In this document: positions 25,672-32,403 of the stretch, piece by piece
Position numbering within the stretch: the first letter of the stretch is position 1
How the letters are laid out: the number at the start of each line of letters is the position of its first letter
DNA from: an uncultured Oscillibacter sp.
GTDB lineage: Bacteria > Bacillota > Clostridia > Oscillospirales > Oscillospiraceae
Length of the DNA stretch: 34,304 nt
Assembly: GCA_910587875.1 (NCBI GenBank)
Contig: CAJUOD010000016.1
Span: 1 to 34,304, forward strand
Direction: 5' to 3'
The notes under the pieces: model-generated
Told to the model about the DNA's origin: nothing
What the model saw: only the letters and a program-made list of their open reading frames with translations
Database searches by the model: none
Translations under genes and position numbers: made by a program

Positions 25672-26070
25672 CTATTGAATCATTGATATGCCGTAGAGAA
25701 CCGGGTCCCGCAGTGCGGATAGACGCTCCTGCTCGGCCGGCGGTTCGGGACAAGGGACCAGCGTTTTCTCGCAGAACTCCGCGAGGCTGAGGTCCTCCTG
25801 TGTCAGTTCGTACATCCCGTTGAGCTGTCTGCGCCTCGTCTTTCCGCTTTTCAGCGGCAGGAAGGTGAGGACGGAGGCGATGCGGTCTTCCGCCCTCACC
25901 GTATCCGCTAAAGCGCGGAGCTCGTTCGGGGCCTCGGCAGTGCCGCACAAATCGTAGTAGCGCCAGCCGTGCGGGACATCCTCGCGGGGGATGAGGTGGG
26001 GCGTATAGAGGACAGGCGCGCAAAATACGCGGGCGAACCGCATTTTGTCCTTATAAATATTGATGCGCAA
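25672..26070 (-). CDS. Stand-alone LPD28 protein, copy 2
   Basis: 132 residues, almost entirely the LPD28-like unit: NIYKDKMRFARVFCAPVLYT, REDVPHGWRYYDLCGTAEAP, ASVLTFLPLKSGKTRRRQLN, LSLAEFCEKTLVPCPEPP. The start is TTG at 26070 with AAGGAGG seven bases upstream. It lies 11 bases before the larger LPD28 gene, so the two are co-expressed. Its C-terminus (YGISMIQ) lacks a clear GGM tail. Three paralogues of this domain occur within 2.6 kb, suggesting local duplication. Function unknown. Confidence 0.77.
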   Translation of the reverse strand: MRINIYKDKMRFARVFCAPVLYTPHLIPREDVPHGWRYYDLCGTAEAPNELRALADTVRAEDRIASVLTFLPLKSGKTRRRQLNGMYELTQEDLSLAEFCEKTLVPCPEPPAEQERLSALRDPVLYGISMIQ

Positions 26071-26085
26071 TGGGTTCCCTCCTTG

Positions 26086-26436
26086 TCACGGATTTTTAAA
26101 GATGTATACAGCTGTAAAGGCTTCTGATACAGCCTGCGAGATGGTCAGACCTCCGAGGGACGGATCGATTTTCAGGAACCGCGCCACTTTTTCCGTGAAG
26201 GCTTCCTGCAGCTTCCCCTTTTTGGCCTGGTACACTTCCCATTCTTCCTCCGTGCTGTAAGTGTTCCGGCAGTTTGTTACCTGTGACCGCCACCACTCGT
26301 TCAGCGTGAAGGGATTCAGGCGCAGGACATAGACTCGCACCGTGTAGGTATCTCCCCCGTGTCCGGGGTCATCGTCAACGTATTTCCCCGTGGAAATCAG
26401 CTGGAGCATAAAGCTGTCCTTGAAAAAATCTTCCAT
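26086..26436 (-). CDS. Unrecognised small protein (116 aa)
   Basis: Start ATG at 26436 with AAAGGA upstream; a longer upstream reading lacks a ribosome site. The protein (MEDFFKDSFMLQLISTGKYV...) has alternating strands and helices, with a YTVRVYVLRLNPF strand pair and a C-terminal amphipathic helix (ISQAVSEAFTAVYIFKNP). No domain recognised, no membrane segment, no shared tail. Its place between two LPD28 genes suggests it belongs to the same accessory operon. Confidence 0.68.
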   Translation of the reverse strand: MEDFFKDSFMLQLISTGKYVDDDPGHGGDTYTVRVYVLRLNPFTLNEWWRSQVTNCRNTYSTEEEWEVYQAKKGKLQEAFTEKVARFLKIDPSLGGLTISQAVSEAFTAVYIFKNP

Positions 26437-26537
26437 TCTGTGTCCTTTCCGGCCTGGCGGCCCATGTGTAGTTCGGGTTCGCAGCCAACACACATACCAC
26501 AGAATTTGACGGAAGTCCAGAGCTTCTCTGAACTTTT

Positions 26538-26948
26538 TCAGGCCATTTTCATAGTCCAGCCGCAGGAGGGGAATCCCAGCTCCTCAGCAGGCTTTTCTGC
26601 GGCCTGGGACAGCTTTTCAGGCGGCGGGGGACACGGAACGCCCTCCTCGGCGCAGAAGTCCGCGAGAGTGGCCGGGATGCCGGTCAGCCAGAAATTGCCC
26701 TGGACCAGCTTGCTTTGGGTACAGCCCCGCATCAGAGGTACATTCGAGAGAATGGAGCCCGCGAAGTTCTGCCCCGCCCGGTCCACCATCTCGTAGGGCC
26801 GCTTCGGGTCCGCGGCGGTCCCGCAGAGGTCGTAGCAGTACCAGCCCTCCGGGACCTCCTCCCGCGGAATGGGCTGCTCCGTGTACAGGACCGACTGGCC
26901 GAACAGCCACACGTTTTGCAGCGCGTCTTTATAAAGATTGACGCTCAT
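26538..26948 (-). CDS. Stand-alone LPD28 protein, copy 3
   Basis: 136 residues. LPD28 unit: NLYKDALQNVWLFGQSVLYT, REEVPEGWYCYDLCGTAADP, LVDRAGQN-like segment (MVDRAGQNFAGSILSNVPLM), TLADFCAEEGVPCPPPP. Start ATG at 26948 preceded by GGAGG seven bases upstream. The C-terminus (GFPSCGWTMKMA) is Met-rich but does not clearly fit the GGM tail. It resembles the N-terminal domain of the 444-residue protein more than the 132-residue copy in the CYDLCGT region. Function unknown; expected to act with the other polyvalent-associated proteins. Confidence 0.77.
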   Translation of the reverse strand: MSVNLYKDALQNVWLFGQSVLYTEQPIPREEVPEGWYCYDLCGTAADPKRPYEMVDRAGQNFAGSILSNVPLMRGCTQSKLVQGNFWLTGIPATLADFCAEEGVPCPPPPEKLSQAAEKPAEELGFPSCGWTMKMA

Positions 26949-26951
26949 GAT

Positions 26952-27017
26952 TCAACCTCCATTCAACTTATTTTCAGGCCAGGAGGGCCGGCGGCCTCGC
27001 TTCTGATAGACCTCCAT
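26952..27017 (-). pseudogene. Remnant start of a third ArdA-like tandem copy
   Basis: Directly after the stop of the 27017-27676 gene, the sequence repeats the start of that gene (ATGGAGGTCTATC, reading MEVY) in the same TAATG overlap, then leaves the pattern and stops after 21 codons. It is best read as the decayed 5' end of a further tandem copy lost by recombination. Confidence 0.55.
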
Positions 27018-27134
27018 TACACCGGACCTCCCATCTGAAAGCCTTGGCTTGAGCCCTCCGGAGAGGACTCGCCGGCAGGACGGATGGAACCATATTCCAT
27101 CTGTTTCTCCCGCATCCGCTCCATGGCCTCGGTT
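27005..27134 (-). repeat. Direct repeat covering ArdA-like 3' end, copy A
   Basis: About 130 bases nearly identical to 27664-27793 (roughly 85-90% by eye), covering the last ~38 codons of one ArdA-like gene, its MGGPV tail, stop and the first codons of the following start. The gene bodies outside the repeat are far more diverged. Confidence 0.8.
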
Positions 27135-27676
27135 GCCTGTGTGGGAACTTCCTCCCGGCGCTTTACATAGCCATACGGCGTGAATGCTCCGCCAAGCGCC
27201 TCGCTCTGCGCCGAGCCGATTCCGGCGTAATCCAGATAGGGGCGGACATCCTCAGAAAAACTGACGTCCATTTGCCCGGTTTCCACCAGCCATTGGCCCA
27301 GGGCCCGCTCCGTTGTGACGCCTCCGATTAGTTCATAGTCACTGATATTTTGGACCGTGCGGTAAACCTCAGCCAGGCAGCTAACATTCTCCATCTGCAA
27401 TGCGCCGGAGAGTATTTTCAGGTCTCTTTCTCCCAGACATTCGGCCTTTTCCACAAGCGCGTTCAGCTGGGACACATCATCCAGACTCCGAAGGGCCATA
27501 CCCTTGAGACTGTGTTCCAGGCATTCAATGGGGCCGACGAACCGTTCGATGGCCAGTTGAGGAGAACGCCCGCCGGGCCCCGTTGGCTGGGCGAAGAATT
27601 CCTGGAAGCGGTCCACGCTGAGGGGAAACAGATGCAGGCAGGAGGGCTGGCGGTTGCGGCTCAGATAGACCTCCAT
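27017..27676 (-). CDS. ArdA-like protein, single unit, MGGPV tail (copy 2)
   Basis: 219 residues, near canonical ArdA size plus a tail. Starts MEVYLSRN; contains LRSLDDVSQLNALVEKAECL, the partner LSGALQMENVSCLAEVYRTV, then the ArdA-type ending RALGQWLVETGQMDV, VRPYLDYAGIGSAQSEALGG and FTPYGYVKRR (about 130-175). A 45-residue tail follows (AMERMREKQMEYGS..., EGSSQGFQMGGPV). Start overlaps the previous stop (TAATG), with GGGAGG in the previous gene's tail as ribosome site. The next real gene starts 69 bases later with its own site. Proposed role: DNA mimic against restriction. Confidence 0.78.
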   Translation of the reverse strand: MEVYLSRNRQPSCLHLFPLSVDRFQEFFAQPTGPGGRSPQLAIERFVGPIECLEHSLKGMALRSLDDVSQLNALVEKAECLGERDLKILSGALQMENVSCLAEVYRTVQNISDYELIGGVTTERALGQWLVETGQMDVSFSEDVRPYLDYAGIGSAQSEALGGAFTPYGYVKRREEVPTQATEAMERMREKQMEYGSIRPAGESSPEGSSQGFQMGGPV

Positions 27677-27793
27677 TACACCGGGCCTCCCATCTGAAAG
27701 CCCTGGCTTGAGCTCTCTTGGGAGGACTCGCCGGCAGGGCGGATGGAGCCGTATTCCTTCTGCTTCTCCCGCATCTGCTCCATGGCCTCGGTT
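27664..27793 (-). repeat. Direct repeat covering ArdA-like 3' end, copy B
   Basis: Partner of 27005-27134. Recombination between the two would swap gene bodies while keeping the same tail. Confidence 0.8.
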
Positions 27794-28332
27794 CGGATTC
27801 CCACGTATCCGAAGGACAAAAATTCTCCTTCATGGGAATTGAGGTAGTCTGTGCCAATGGATTGGTAGTCCATGTAAGACCGGAGTGCCTCCGGCACCTT
27901 TACCGTCAAACGGTCATGTTCTACCAGCCATTTGCCCAAATCACGGCGTGAGGCAGCCTCCGGGATAATCTCATAGCGGTCCAAACTGTCCGGTTTTATA
28001 CGAGCGGCAGCGCGAAGAATATCATCCAGGCTTTGGTTATAGTCTGCGGACACAGCTTTGCTCAAATGGTAGTGGCCCGCCGTGTCCATCCCATCTATTA
28101 CCTCCGCCAGCCGGATCAGCTTCTGGAGCGCGGAGTCGTCGTCCAGTCTGACCTGGCGGAGAGGCCAGCTAAGGTTGATGACCGGGCAGTCCGCTCGATA
28201 AATTGTGAGGAGGCTCTTTGGCCGGCCCTCTGCCTGGAGCAGGCCCAACCGTCTCTTGAAGTCCTCTGCCGGCATCGGCAGTTCCAACTTTCCCACTGTT
28301 CTGTCAACATCGGATATGTAAAGTTTCAGCAT
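27676..28332 (-). CDS. ArdA-like protein, single unit, MGGPV tail (copy 1)
   Basis: 218 residues. MLKLYISDVDRTVGKLELPM at the start, AEVIDGMDTAGHYHLSKAVS, then SRRDLGKWLVEHDRLTVKVP, LRSYMDYQSIGTDYLNSHEG and FLSFGYVGIR, the ArdA signature. The last ~38 residues are nearly identical to those of copy 2, ending SSQGFQMGGPV, while the rest is only distantly similar. ATG at 28332 overlaps the previous gene by seven bases; AGGAGGA within that gene's IGGL codons is its ribosome site. Confidence 0.78.
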   Translation of the reverse strand: MLKLYISDVDRTVGKLELPMPAEDFKRRLGLLQAEGRPKSLLTIYRADCPVINLSWPLRQVRLDDDSALQKLIRLAEVIDGMDTAGHYHLSKAVSADYNQSLDDILRAAARIKPDSLDRYEIIPEAASRRDLGKWLVEHDRLTVKVPEALRSYMDYQSIGTDYLNSHEGEFLSFGYVGIRTEAMEQMREKQKEYGSIRPAGESSQESSSQGFQMGGPV

Positions 28333-29540
28333 GATAATCCTCCTATCTGCTGGCTCTGTTCTCCTTGATGCTGCTCCACCGGGTCCTCCCGCAGAAGCTC
28401 GTCCAGCATCAGCGTGCCGTGATAGTCGATATAACCCAAGGTATTGAATTGGCCAGGCTCCTTCTCCATCTGCTGGAGGCCATAGCCCTGGAAGTCATAG
28501 AAGCCCTCCAGGTTTTCATCGTACTGGAAGCGTCCGGACTCCCGGATCAGATATCTCCCGTACTCCTCCGGGGTCTTGATACCAGGAACGAAGCCGAACT
28601 GGTCCAGATTCTCCGCCAAGCGGCGCACCTCCTCCGGCCCGTGGGGCATCGCCAGCATTGCCGCCGCCTCCAGCTTCTTCTGCTCGGGAGCGCTCAGGGC
28701 CTTGACCGCCTGGCACATTTGGTTCCACTCGGAGAGGTCCGCCCGCTCCAAATGATCCAGGTCCAAGGCGAAGGCGACTTGCTCTGGCAGCTCAAAGAAC
28801 TCCAACTGGAGCCGGAGGTCCGCTTTGCCTGTCACGCCGGCCCGGCGCAGAGTCCGCTCCATTTTCTGCGAGGACGTGGGAAGATATAAATAATCCGGCT
28901 TGTCCCCCGGCTTCTGTTTTGAGCTGACCGACAGGATCAAGGGATGCACGTCGTAAAGGTAGGCCGGGAAATGCCGCCCGTCATAGACCTGTTCCAGCTT
29001 CATCCCGTTGTCATAGACTACGCCGTAGGGGGTGACGGTTTCGCCGCCGCCATCGATCAGCAGCAAAGCGGTTTCTATGCCATCCAGATTTTTCAGTTCT
29101 TCTGTCTTGGCGCTGCCGCCATGCAGATTCATAAAATGACTGCGCCCTACGGTCTCCAGATCAGGAAAGTTGGTGATGACCGTGGCCCGCTGGCAGCAAA
29201 ATGTCAGATTGATGAAGTCCTTGACGTCTTTAAGTCCAAGCTTGTGGGCCATGGCCTGGAACTGCTCCGCCTCATCGTCGCAGAAGCTATCCAGCCGTTT
29301 GGCCAGATAATCCAGCTCATCCACATTTACCGCCGTTCCCTCCAGGACGTTGAGAACGCCGTACCAGCTGTCCTGCTCCTCCACCCGGCAGTCCTGTTCA
29401 AGCGCGTCCCCGATTTCCAGGCCGGCCAGGAGTTCCAGTGTATGGCCATATTCCTGATCCGGGATGGGGAAGGGGATTGTGATTTCTCCATGCTCCGGGT
29501 GCGCGGCGCTGGACAGCGCCGCCTTGATCACATAGCTCAT
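28326..29540 (-). CDS. ArdA-like antirestriction protein, two units, IGGLSC tail
   Basis: 404 residues from ATG at 29540 (GGAG five bases upstream); an upstream in-frame extension lacks a start signal and runs into a hairpin. N-terminal half: ITIPFPIPDQEYGHTLELLA, LEIGDALEQDCRVEEQDSWY, VNVDELDYLAKRLDSFCDDE, GLKDVKDFINLTFCCQ, all typical of clostridial ArdA proteins. A second unit ends GRYLIRESGRFQYDEN, FYDFQGYGLQQMEKEPGQFN, TLGYIDYHG. It ends EQSQQIGGLSC. It is the first gene after the structured leader (29541-29853). Inferred to inhibit host restriction during establishment. Confidence 0.82.
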   Translation of the reverse strand: MSYVIKAALSSAAHPEHGEITIPFPIPDQEYGHTLELLAGLEIGDALEQDCRVEEQDSWYGVLNVLEGTAVNVDELDYLAKRLDSFCDDEAEQFQAMAHKLGLKDVKDFINLTFCCQRATVITNFPDLETVGRSHFMNLHGGSAKTEELKNLDGIETALLLIDGGGETVTPYGVVYDNGMKLEQVYDGRHFPAYLYDVHPLILSVSSKQKPGDKPDYLYLPTSSQKMERTLRRAGVTGKADLRLQLEFFELPEQVAFALDLDHLERADLSEWNQMCQAVKALSAPEQKKLEAAAMLAMPHGPEEVRRLAENLDQFGFVPGIKTPEEYGRYLIRESGRFQYDENLEGFYDFQGYGLQQMEKEPGQFNTLGYIDYHGTLMLDELLREDPVEQHQGEQSQQIGGLSC

Positions 29541-29853
29541 TTCAACTCCTTTCCGCTCCTCCGCACGGGAGGAGCAGCTTTTACCTTGCGACAGGACTTG
29601 AATTCGTCGCTGTTGCAACGCCTGGACGGGTCCATCATCGCGTCGTCACAAGCTCCGTATCCCTCGCCCCGCCGCAAGCGGCAGGGCTCACTCACTGCGC
29701 TGTTCCTCCTTTCCCCACGCGGCAGGCCGCGCGGGGACCCCGAGAGACCCGCCAGACGTGTGCTGCCCATAAAATATTTCATCGCATGTTCCCTTCCGGC
29801 GTTTCCCGGAGGGAACTGCCGTTCCCCACGGAAAACGGCCTGTGATTTAGATT
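29541..29853 (-). ncRNA. Structured leader region, possible RNA element (or 81-codon ORF)
   Basis: A 310-base gap with at least three strong hairpins on the minus strand: 29736-29727/29722-29713 (CCCCGCGCGG / CCGCGTGGGG, 4-base loop), 29687-29679/29674-29666 (GCCCTGCCG / CGGCGGGGC, 4-base loop), and 29575-29568/29562-29555 (GCTCCTCC / GGAGGAGC, 5-base loop), the last placed just before the ribosome site of the ArdA-like gene. Weaker pairings lie at 29780-29850. An ORF at 29537-29782 (81 codons, Arg/Ser/Cys-rich) also spans it and overlaps the next start by four bases, but its codon use is unlike real genes here. A cis-acting leader or small RNA is my preferred reading; a small coupled protein is the alternative. 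Confidence 0.5.
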
Positions 29854-30597
29854 TCAGCGGAGTTCCATCCCGCCCCCGTCGGGGACGTCTATACCGTCCA
29901 GCCCATTCGTAAGCGCCTCTTCCTCCCGGCAGGAGAGGCGGACCCGTTCCGTAAGGTCCGGGACCGCCTCCTCCATCTGGCCGGCGGCGGTTTCCAGGGC
30001 TTTTCGCCGTTTGTCCGTGAGGGGACTGTCCCCATCCAGCGTCTCCTGGACGCTGCGGTAGACCTCAGTCAGCTGGTCCTGGGTAAATAGAGCGCTGGCG
30101 GGGAGGAGGCCGGACCGGACGGCAAAGTCCCGCTTGGCCGCAACGTATTCTCTGACTCCGCCGCTCGGCCCGTAGTAGTTTCCCTGATACAGGCCCGTCC
30201 GCTCTCCTACCCACTCCCAGGTAACGAACTGAGCGCCGTACCGTGTCATTTTCCCGGCCAGAACGATGCTGTTGAACTCCGACAAGAGACGGTATCCTTC
30301 CCTTAAATCTAAGCCGCTTGCGCTCAAAGGAGGGGCCTGTTCCATAAGGGTCATGTACTCCCGTGTCATCTGAGCGATGTTATGCGTTTGGTCAAGCACC
30401 GCCTGACCATGTTCGCTCGTAACATCTTCTTTGTAGTGCCCGACATAGCCGCTGTCGGCTACCCAGCACAGCCTCTTCCCGCCCAGGGTAACGTGAAGCA
30501 CATCGCCCTCGATGGGTTCTGTGGCGATGTTCTCTCTGGCAAGGTTCCGGGCAGTTTCGATCAGGTAAGGATATTGCTCTTTTTCATGTTTCTGCAT
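29854..30597 (-). CDS. Conserved element protein with GGGMEL tail
   Basis: 247 residues from ATG at 30597 (AAAGGAGC just upstream); a longer frame upstream has no start signal. N-terminal part: YLIETARNLARENIATEPIE, then a strand region with LHVTLGGKRLCWVADSGYVG. Second part: MTRYGAQFVTWEWVGERTGL, GNYYGPSGGVREYVAAKRDF, AVRSGLLPASALFTQDQLTE, KRRKALETAAGQMEEAVPDL. The second part is a conserved domain of Firmicutes conjugative-element polyvalent proteins; I cannot give its number with certainty. It ends IDVPDGGGMELR, the shared tail, although the next gene start is over 300 bases away, so the tail has no ribosome-site role here. Confidence 0.75.
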   Translation of the reverse strand: MQKHEKEQYPYLIETARNLARENIATEPIEGDVLHVTLGGKRLCWVADSGYVGHYKEDVTSEHGQAVLDQTHNIAQMTREYMTLMEQAPPLSASGLDLREGYRLLSEFNSIVLAGKMTRYGAQFVTWEWVGERTGLYQGNYYGPSGGVREYVAAKRDFAVRSGLLPASALFTQDQLTEVYRSVQETLDGDSPLTDKRRKALETAAGQMEEAVPDLTERVRLSCREEEALTNGLDGIDVPDGGGMELR

Positions 30598-30649
30598 CAA
30601 ATGTGCTCCTTTCTGCTCTTCAAAGTTCCCGGCGCCCTTTTTGAGGGGC

Positions 30650-31648
30650 TTACATGGACTGCTGGGGATATGAAAAAGGAGCCGGTTCTTCCGAACACGA
30701 CTCCTCTTCAGTCTGGGATTCAATTGTGGGTTCCGGCTGGGCGGACGGCGTCATCCACTGCTCTGTAACGCTCCTCGCGGCGTGGACACCGTTCTGATTC
30801 AGCATCCTCTGCCACGCGCCCTGGCTGGGGGCCCAGCGGAAACCGGCGTGTTTCAGCGCAGAGCGGATATCCGCGTCGGGCTTGCCGTCGAACAGAATCT
30901 GAACGCGGTTTTCCTCCTGATTCATGACCACCCTGCCGCCCTCAAAGCTCCAGCCCTCCGGGGCGGGGCTGCTCTGCTTCGCCTCCAGCTCCGCGATCCG
31001 GGCCTTGACGTCGCGGATCGTCTGATTGTTATTGCTCAAACGGTAGCTGTTGTAGGGCATGGGATTCGCCCGCCAGTCGCGGACCATGACTGCTTTTATC
31101 TTTTCCGCCCCCTCCGCCGAGAGAAGGGGACAGCCGTCCAGGGTACCGTGTTTGCGGTAGTAAGCGTTGACGGCCTTCATCTCCTCCTGCTCCCGTTCAT
31201 GCCGGGCCAGCTTCTCCCGGAGCTTCTGGAGCGCGTTTTCATCGTCGCTGCTGATACCCGCTGTTCCGACGCTTCGGATACGGTTCAGGATGCCTTGGAT
31301 CTCCTGCCATTCCTTCATATTGGCGTCGGAAGCCCGGTTCTGCTTTTCCTTTTTGCGGACCGGGAAATTAGCGGGACCGGCGATGAGTACCGAGGGACAG
31401 CGGGCGTTGATGGCGTAGCCATGATTAAGATTTTCCGCCAGCTTACGGGCGTAGGTATCTAGAAGACGGTCAATCTTTTCGTGGTACATGGGGTCCACTC
31501 TGGCCTTCTGGGCCTCGGCAATGGCGGCGGCCTTGTCTACCTCCTGGCGATAGGACGCGGTGGCGCTGCCGGGCTCATAGTTCCAGAAACTGTTCATTTC
31601 CTTGGCCCGGCGGGCGAGGGTTTCGTCAATTGAATAATAGGTGGGCAT
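30650..31648 (-). CDS. Conserved mobile-element protein (DUF3560-like context)
   Basis: 332 residues from ATG at 31648 (AGGAG eight bases upstream). The pattern is widespread in Firmicutes mobile elements: YYSIDETLARRAKEMNSFWN, EPGSATASYRQEVDKAAAIA, RVDPMYHEKIDRLLDTYARK, CPSVLIAGPANFPVRKKEKQ, then a coiled region and NAYYRKHGTLDGCPLL. The C-terminal domain, FEGGRVVMNQEENRVQILFD followed by HAGFRWAPSQGAWQRMLN, is a small fold also found in helicase-related polyvalent proteins. A disordered acidic tail ends PQQSM. Likely nucleic-acid associated given the basic KKEKQNRASD segment; function unproven. Confidence 0.8.
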   Translation of the reverse strand: MPTYYSIDETLARRAKEMNSFWNYEPGSATASYRQEVDKAAAIAEAQKARVDPMYHEKIDRLLDTYARKLAENLNHGYAINARCPSVLIAGPANFPVRKKEKQNRASDANMKEWQEIQGILNRIRSVGTAGISSDDENALQKLREKLARHEREQEEMKAVNAYYRKHGTLDGCPLLSAEGAEKIKAVMVRDWRANPMPYNSYRLSNNNQTIRDVKARIAELEAKQSSPAPEGWSFEGGRVVMNQEENRVQILFDGKPDADIRSALKHAGFRWAPSQGAWQRMLNQNGVHAARSVTEQWMTPSAQPEPTIESQTEEESCSEEPAPFSYPQQSM

Positions 31649-31684
31649 GGTATCTACTCCTCTCATAGTTCATAGTTTCATCCC

Positions 31685-32356
31685 CTACATCATGGTGATC
31701 TGACCAATGACCTGCTCCACAGGCTTGCGGTAGTCTTTCAATTCCCTTGCCGTGGCAGTGCGGATGCCCACACCGTGGGTTGTTTCCGCGGAGACCAGCC
31801 GTCCCTCCTGGAGCAGCCGGTCGATCAGCTCAGACATGAATCGGTTTCCCACTGCATTGTGCCATTCCCGGTCACAGAGGCGGAGGATCTCAAAGTGCTC
31901 CGCGAAGCGCGCCGCGACAGGATCGGTGATGTAAAGATTGGTTCGCTTGGTCCTGCAATGTTCCAGGATGAAGGCCGTGATCTCCTCACGCTTGGTCTCC
32001 AGCACAGCGCGGTATTCCTCATCACTCAGATCGGCGTATTCTTCGCAGCAGTCTACGGCATAGCATCGGAAGGTCTTGCCTTTTGACAGCCGCTCTTGCA
32101 GAGGCTGGATATTTGCCTCTTCCATCACGCCGCTGAAGCTGGTGGGATGCAGGTAGAGGTCCTGCCGGTCCTTTGCGGCCGTATCGCAGACTCCGTTGGA
32201 GCCTGGGTGGAGCGTCCATCCCAGCTGTTGAAACAGGCTGCGGCACTCCTGCTCAAATGCGGCCTCGTCCGCCTCGTTTGACCAGCCGGAGTTACAGCCG
32301 TAACCGTAACCATAGGCGTAAGCTTGGATGCGGAAATATACTTTTCGGTATGCCAC
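31685..32356 (-). CDS. Unrecognised element protein, first gene of long operon
   Basis: About 223 residues. The start is probably GTG at 32356, six bases after AAGGAGG; the ATG six bases earlier directly abuts that site. N-terminal region Tyr/Gly-rich (YFRIQAYAYGYGYGCNSGWS), then a two-part alpha/beta body with FRCYAVDCCEEYADLSDEEY, ITAFILEHCRTKRTNLYITD and EWHNAVGNRFMSELIDRLLQ. No domain recognised. It opens the leftward counter-defence operon. It ends GQITMM, which is Met-rich but not a clear match to the shared tail. Confidence 0.7.
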   Translation of the reverse strand: MAYRKVYFRIQAYAYGYGYGCNSGWSNEADEAAFEQECRSLFQQLGWTLHPGSNGVCDTAAKDRQDLYLHPTSFSGVMEEANIQPLQERLSKGKTFRCYAVDCCEEYADLSDEEYRAVLETKREEITAFILEHCRTKRTNLYITDPVAARFAEHFEILRLCDREWHNAVGNRFMSELIDRLLQEGRLVSAETTHGVGIRTATARELKDYRKPVEQVIGQITMM

Positions 32357-32367
32357 GTTCATCCTCC

Positions 32368-32403
32368 TTAGCGGTTCATTTCCTTAATGGAATAGGCAGC
32401 CAT
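32368..32403 (-). CDS. Possible 11-residue leader peptide
   Basis: MAAYSIKEMNR followed by TAA, with AGGAG eight bases before the ATG. Its stop codon overlaps the AAGGAGG of the following gene, so its translation would deliver ribosomes to that gene. Too short to prove; the good ribosome site and the overlap are the evidence. Confidence 0.45.
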   Translation of the reverse strand: MAAYSIKEMNR

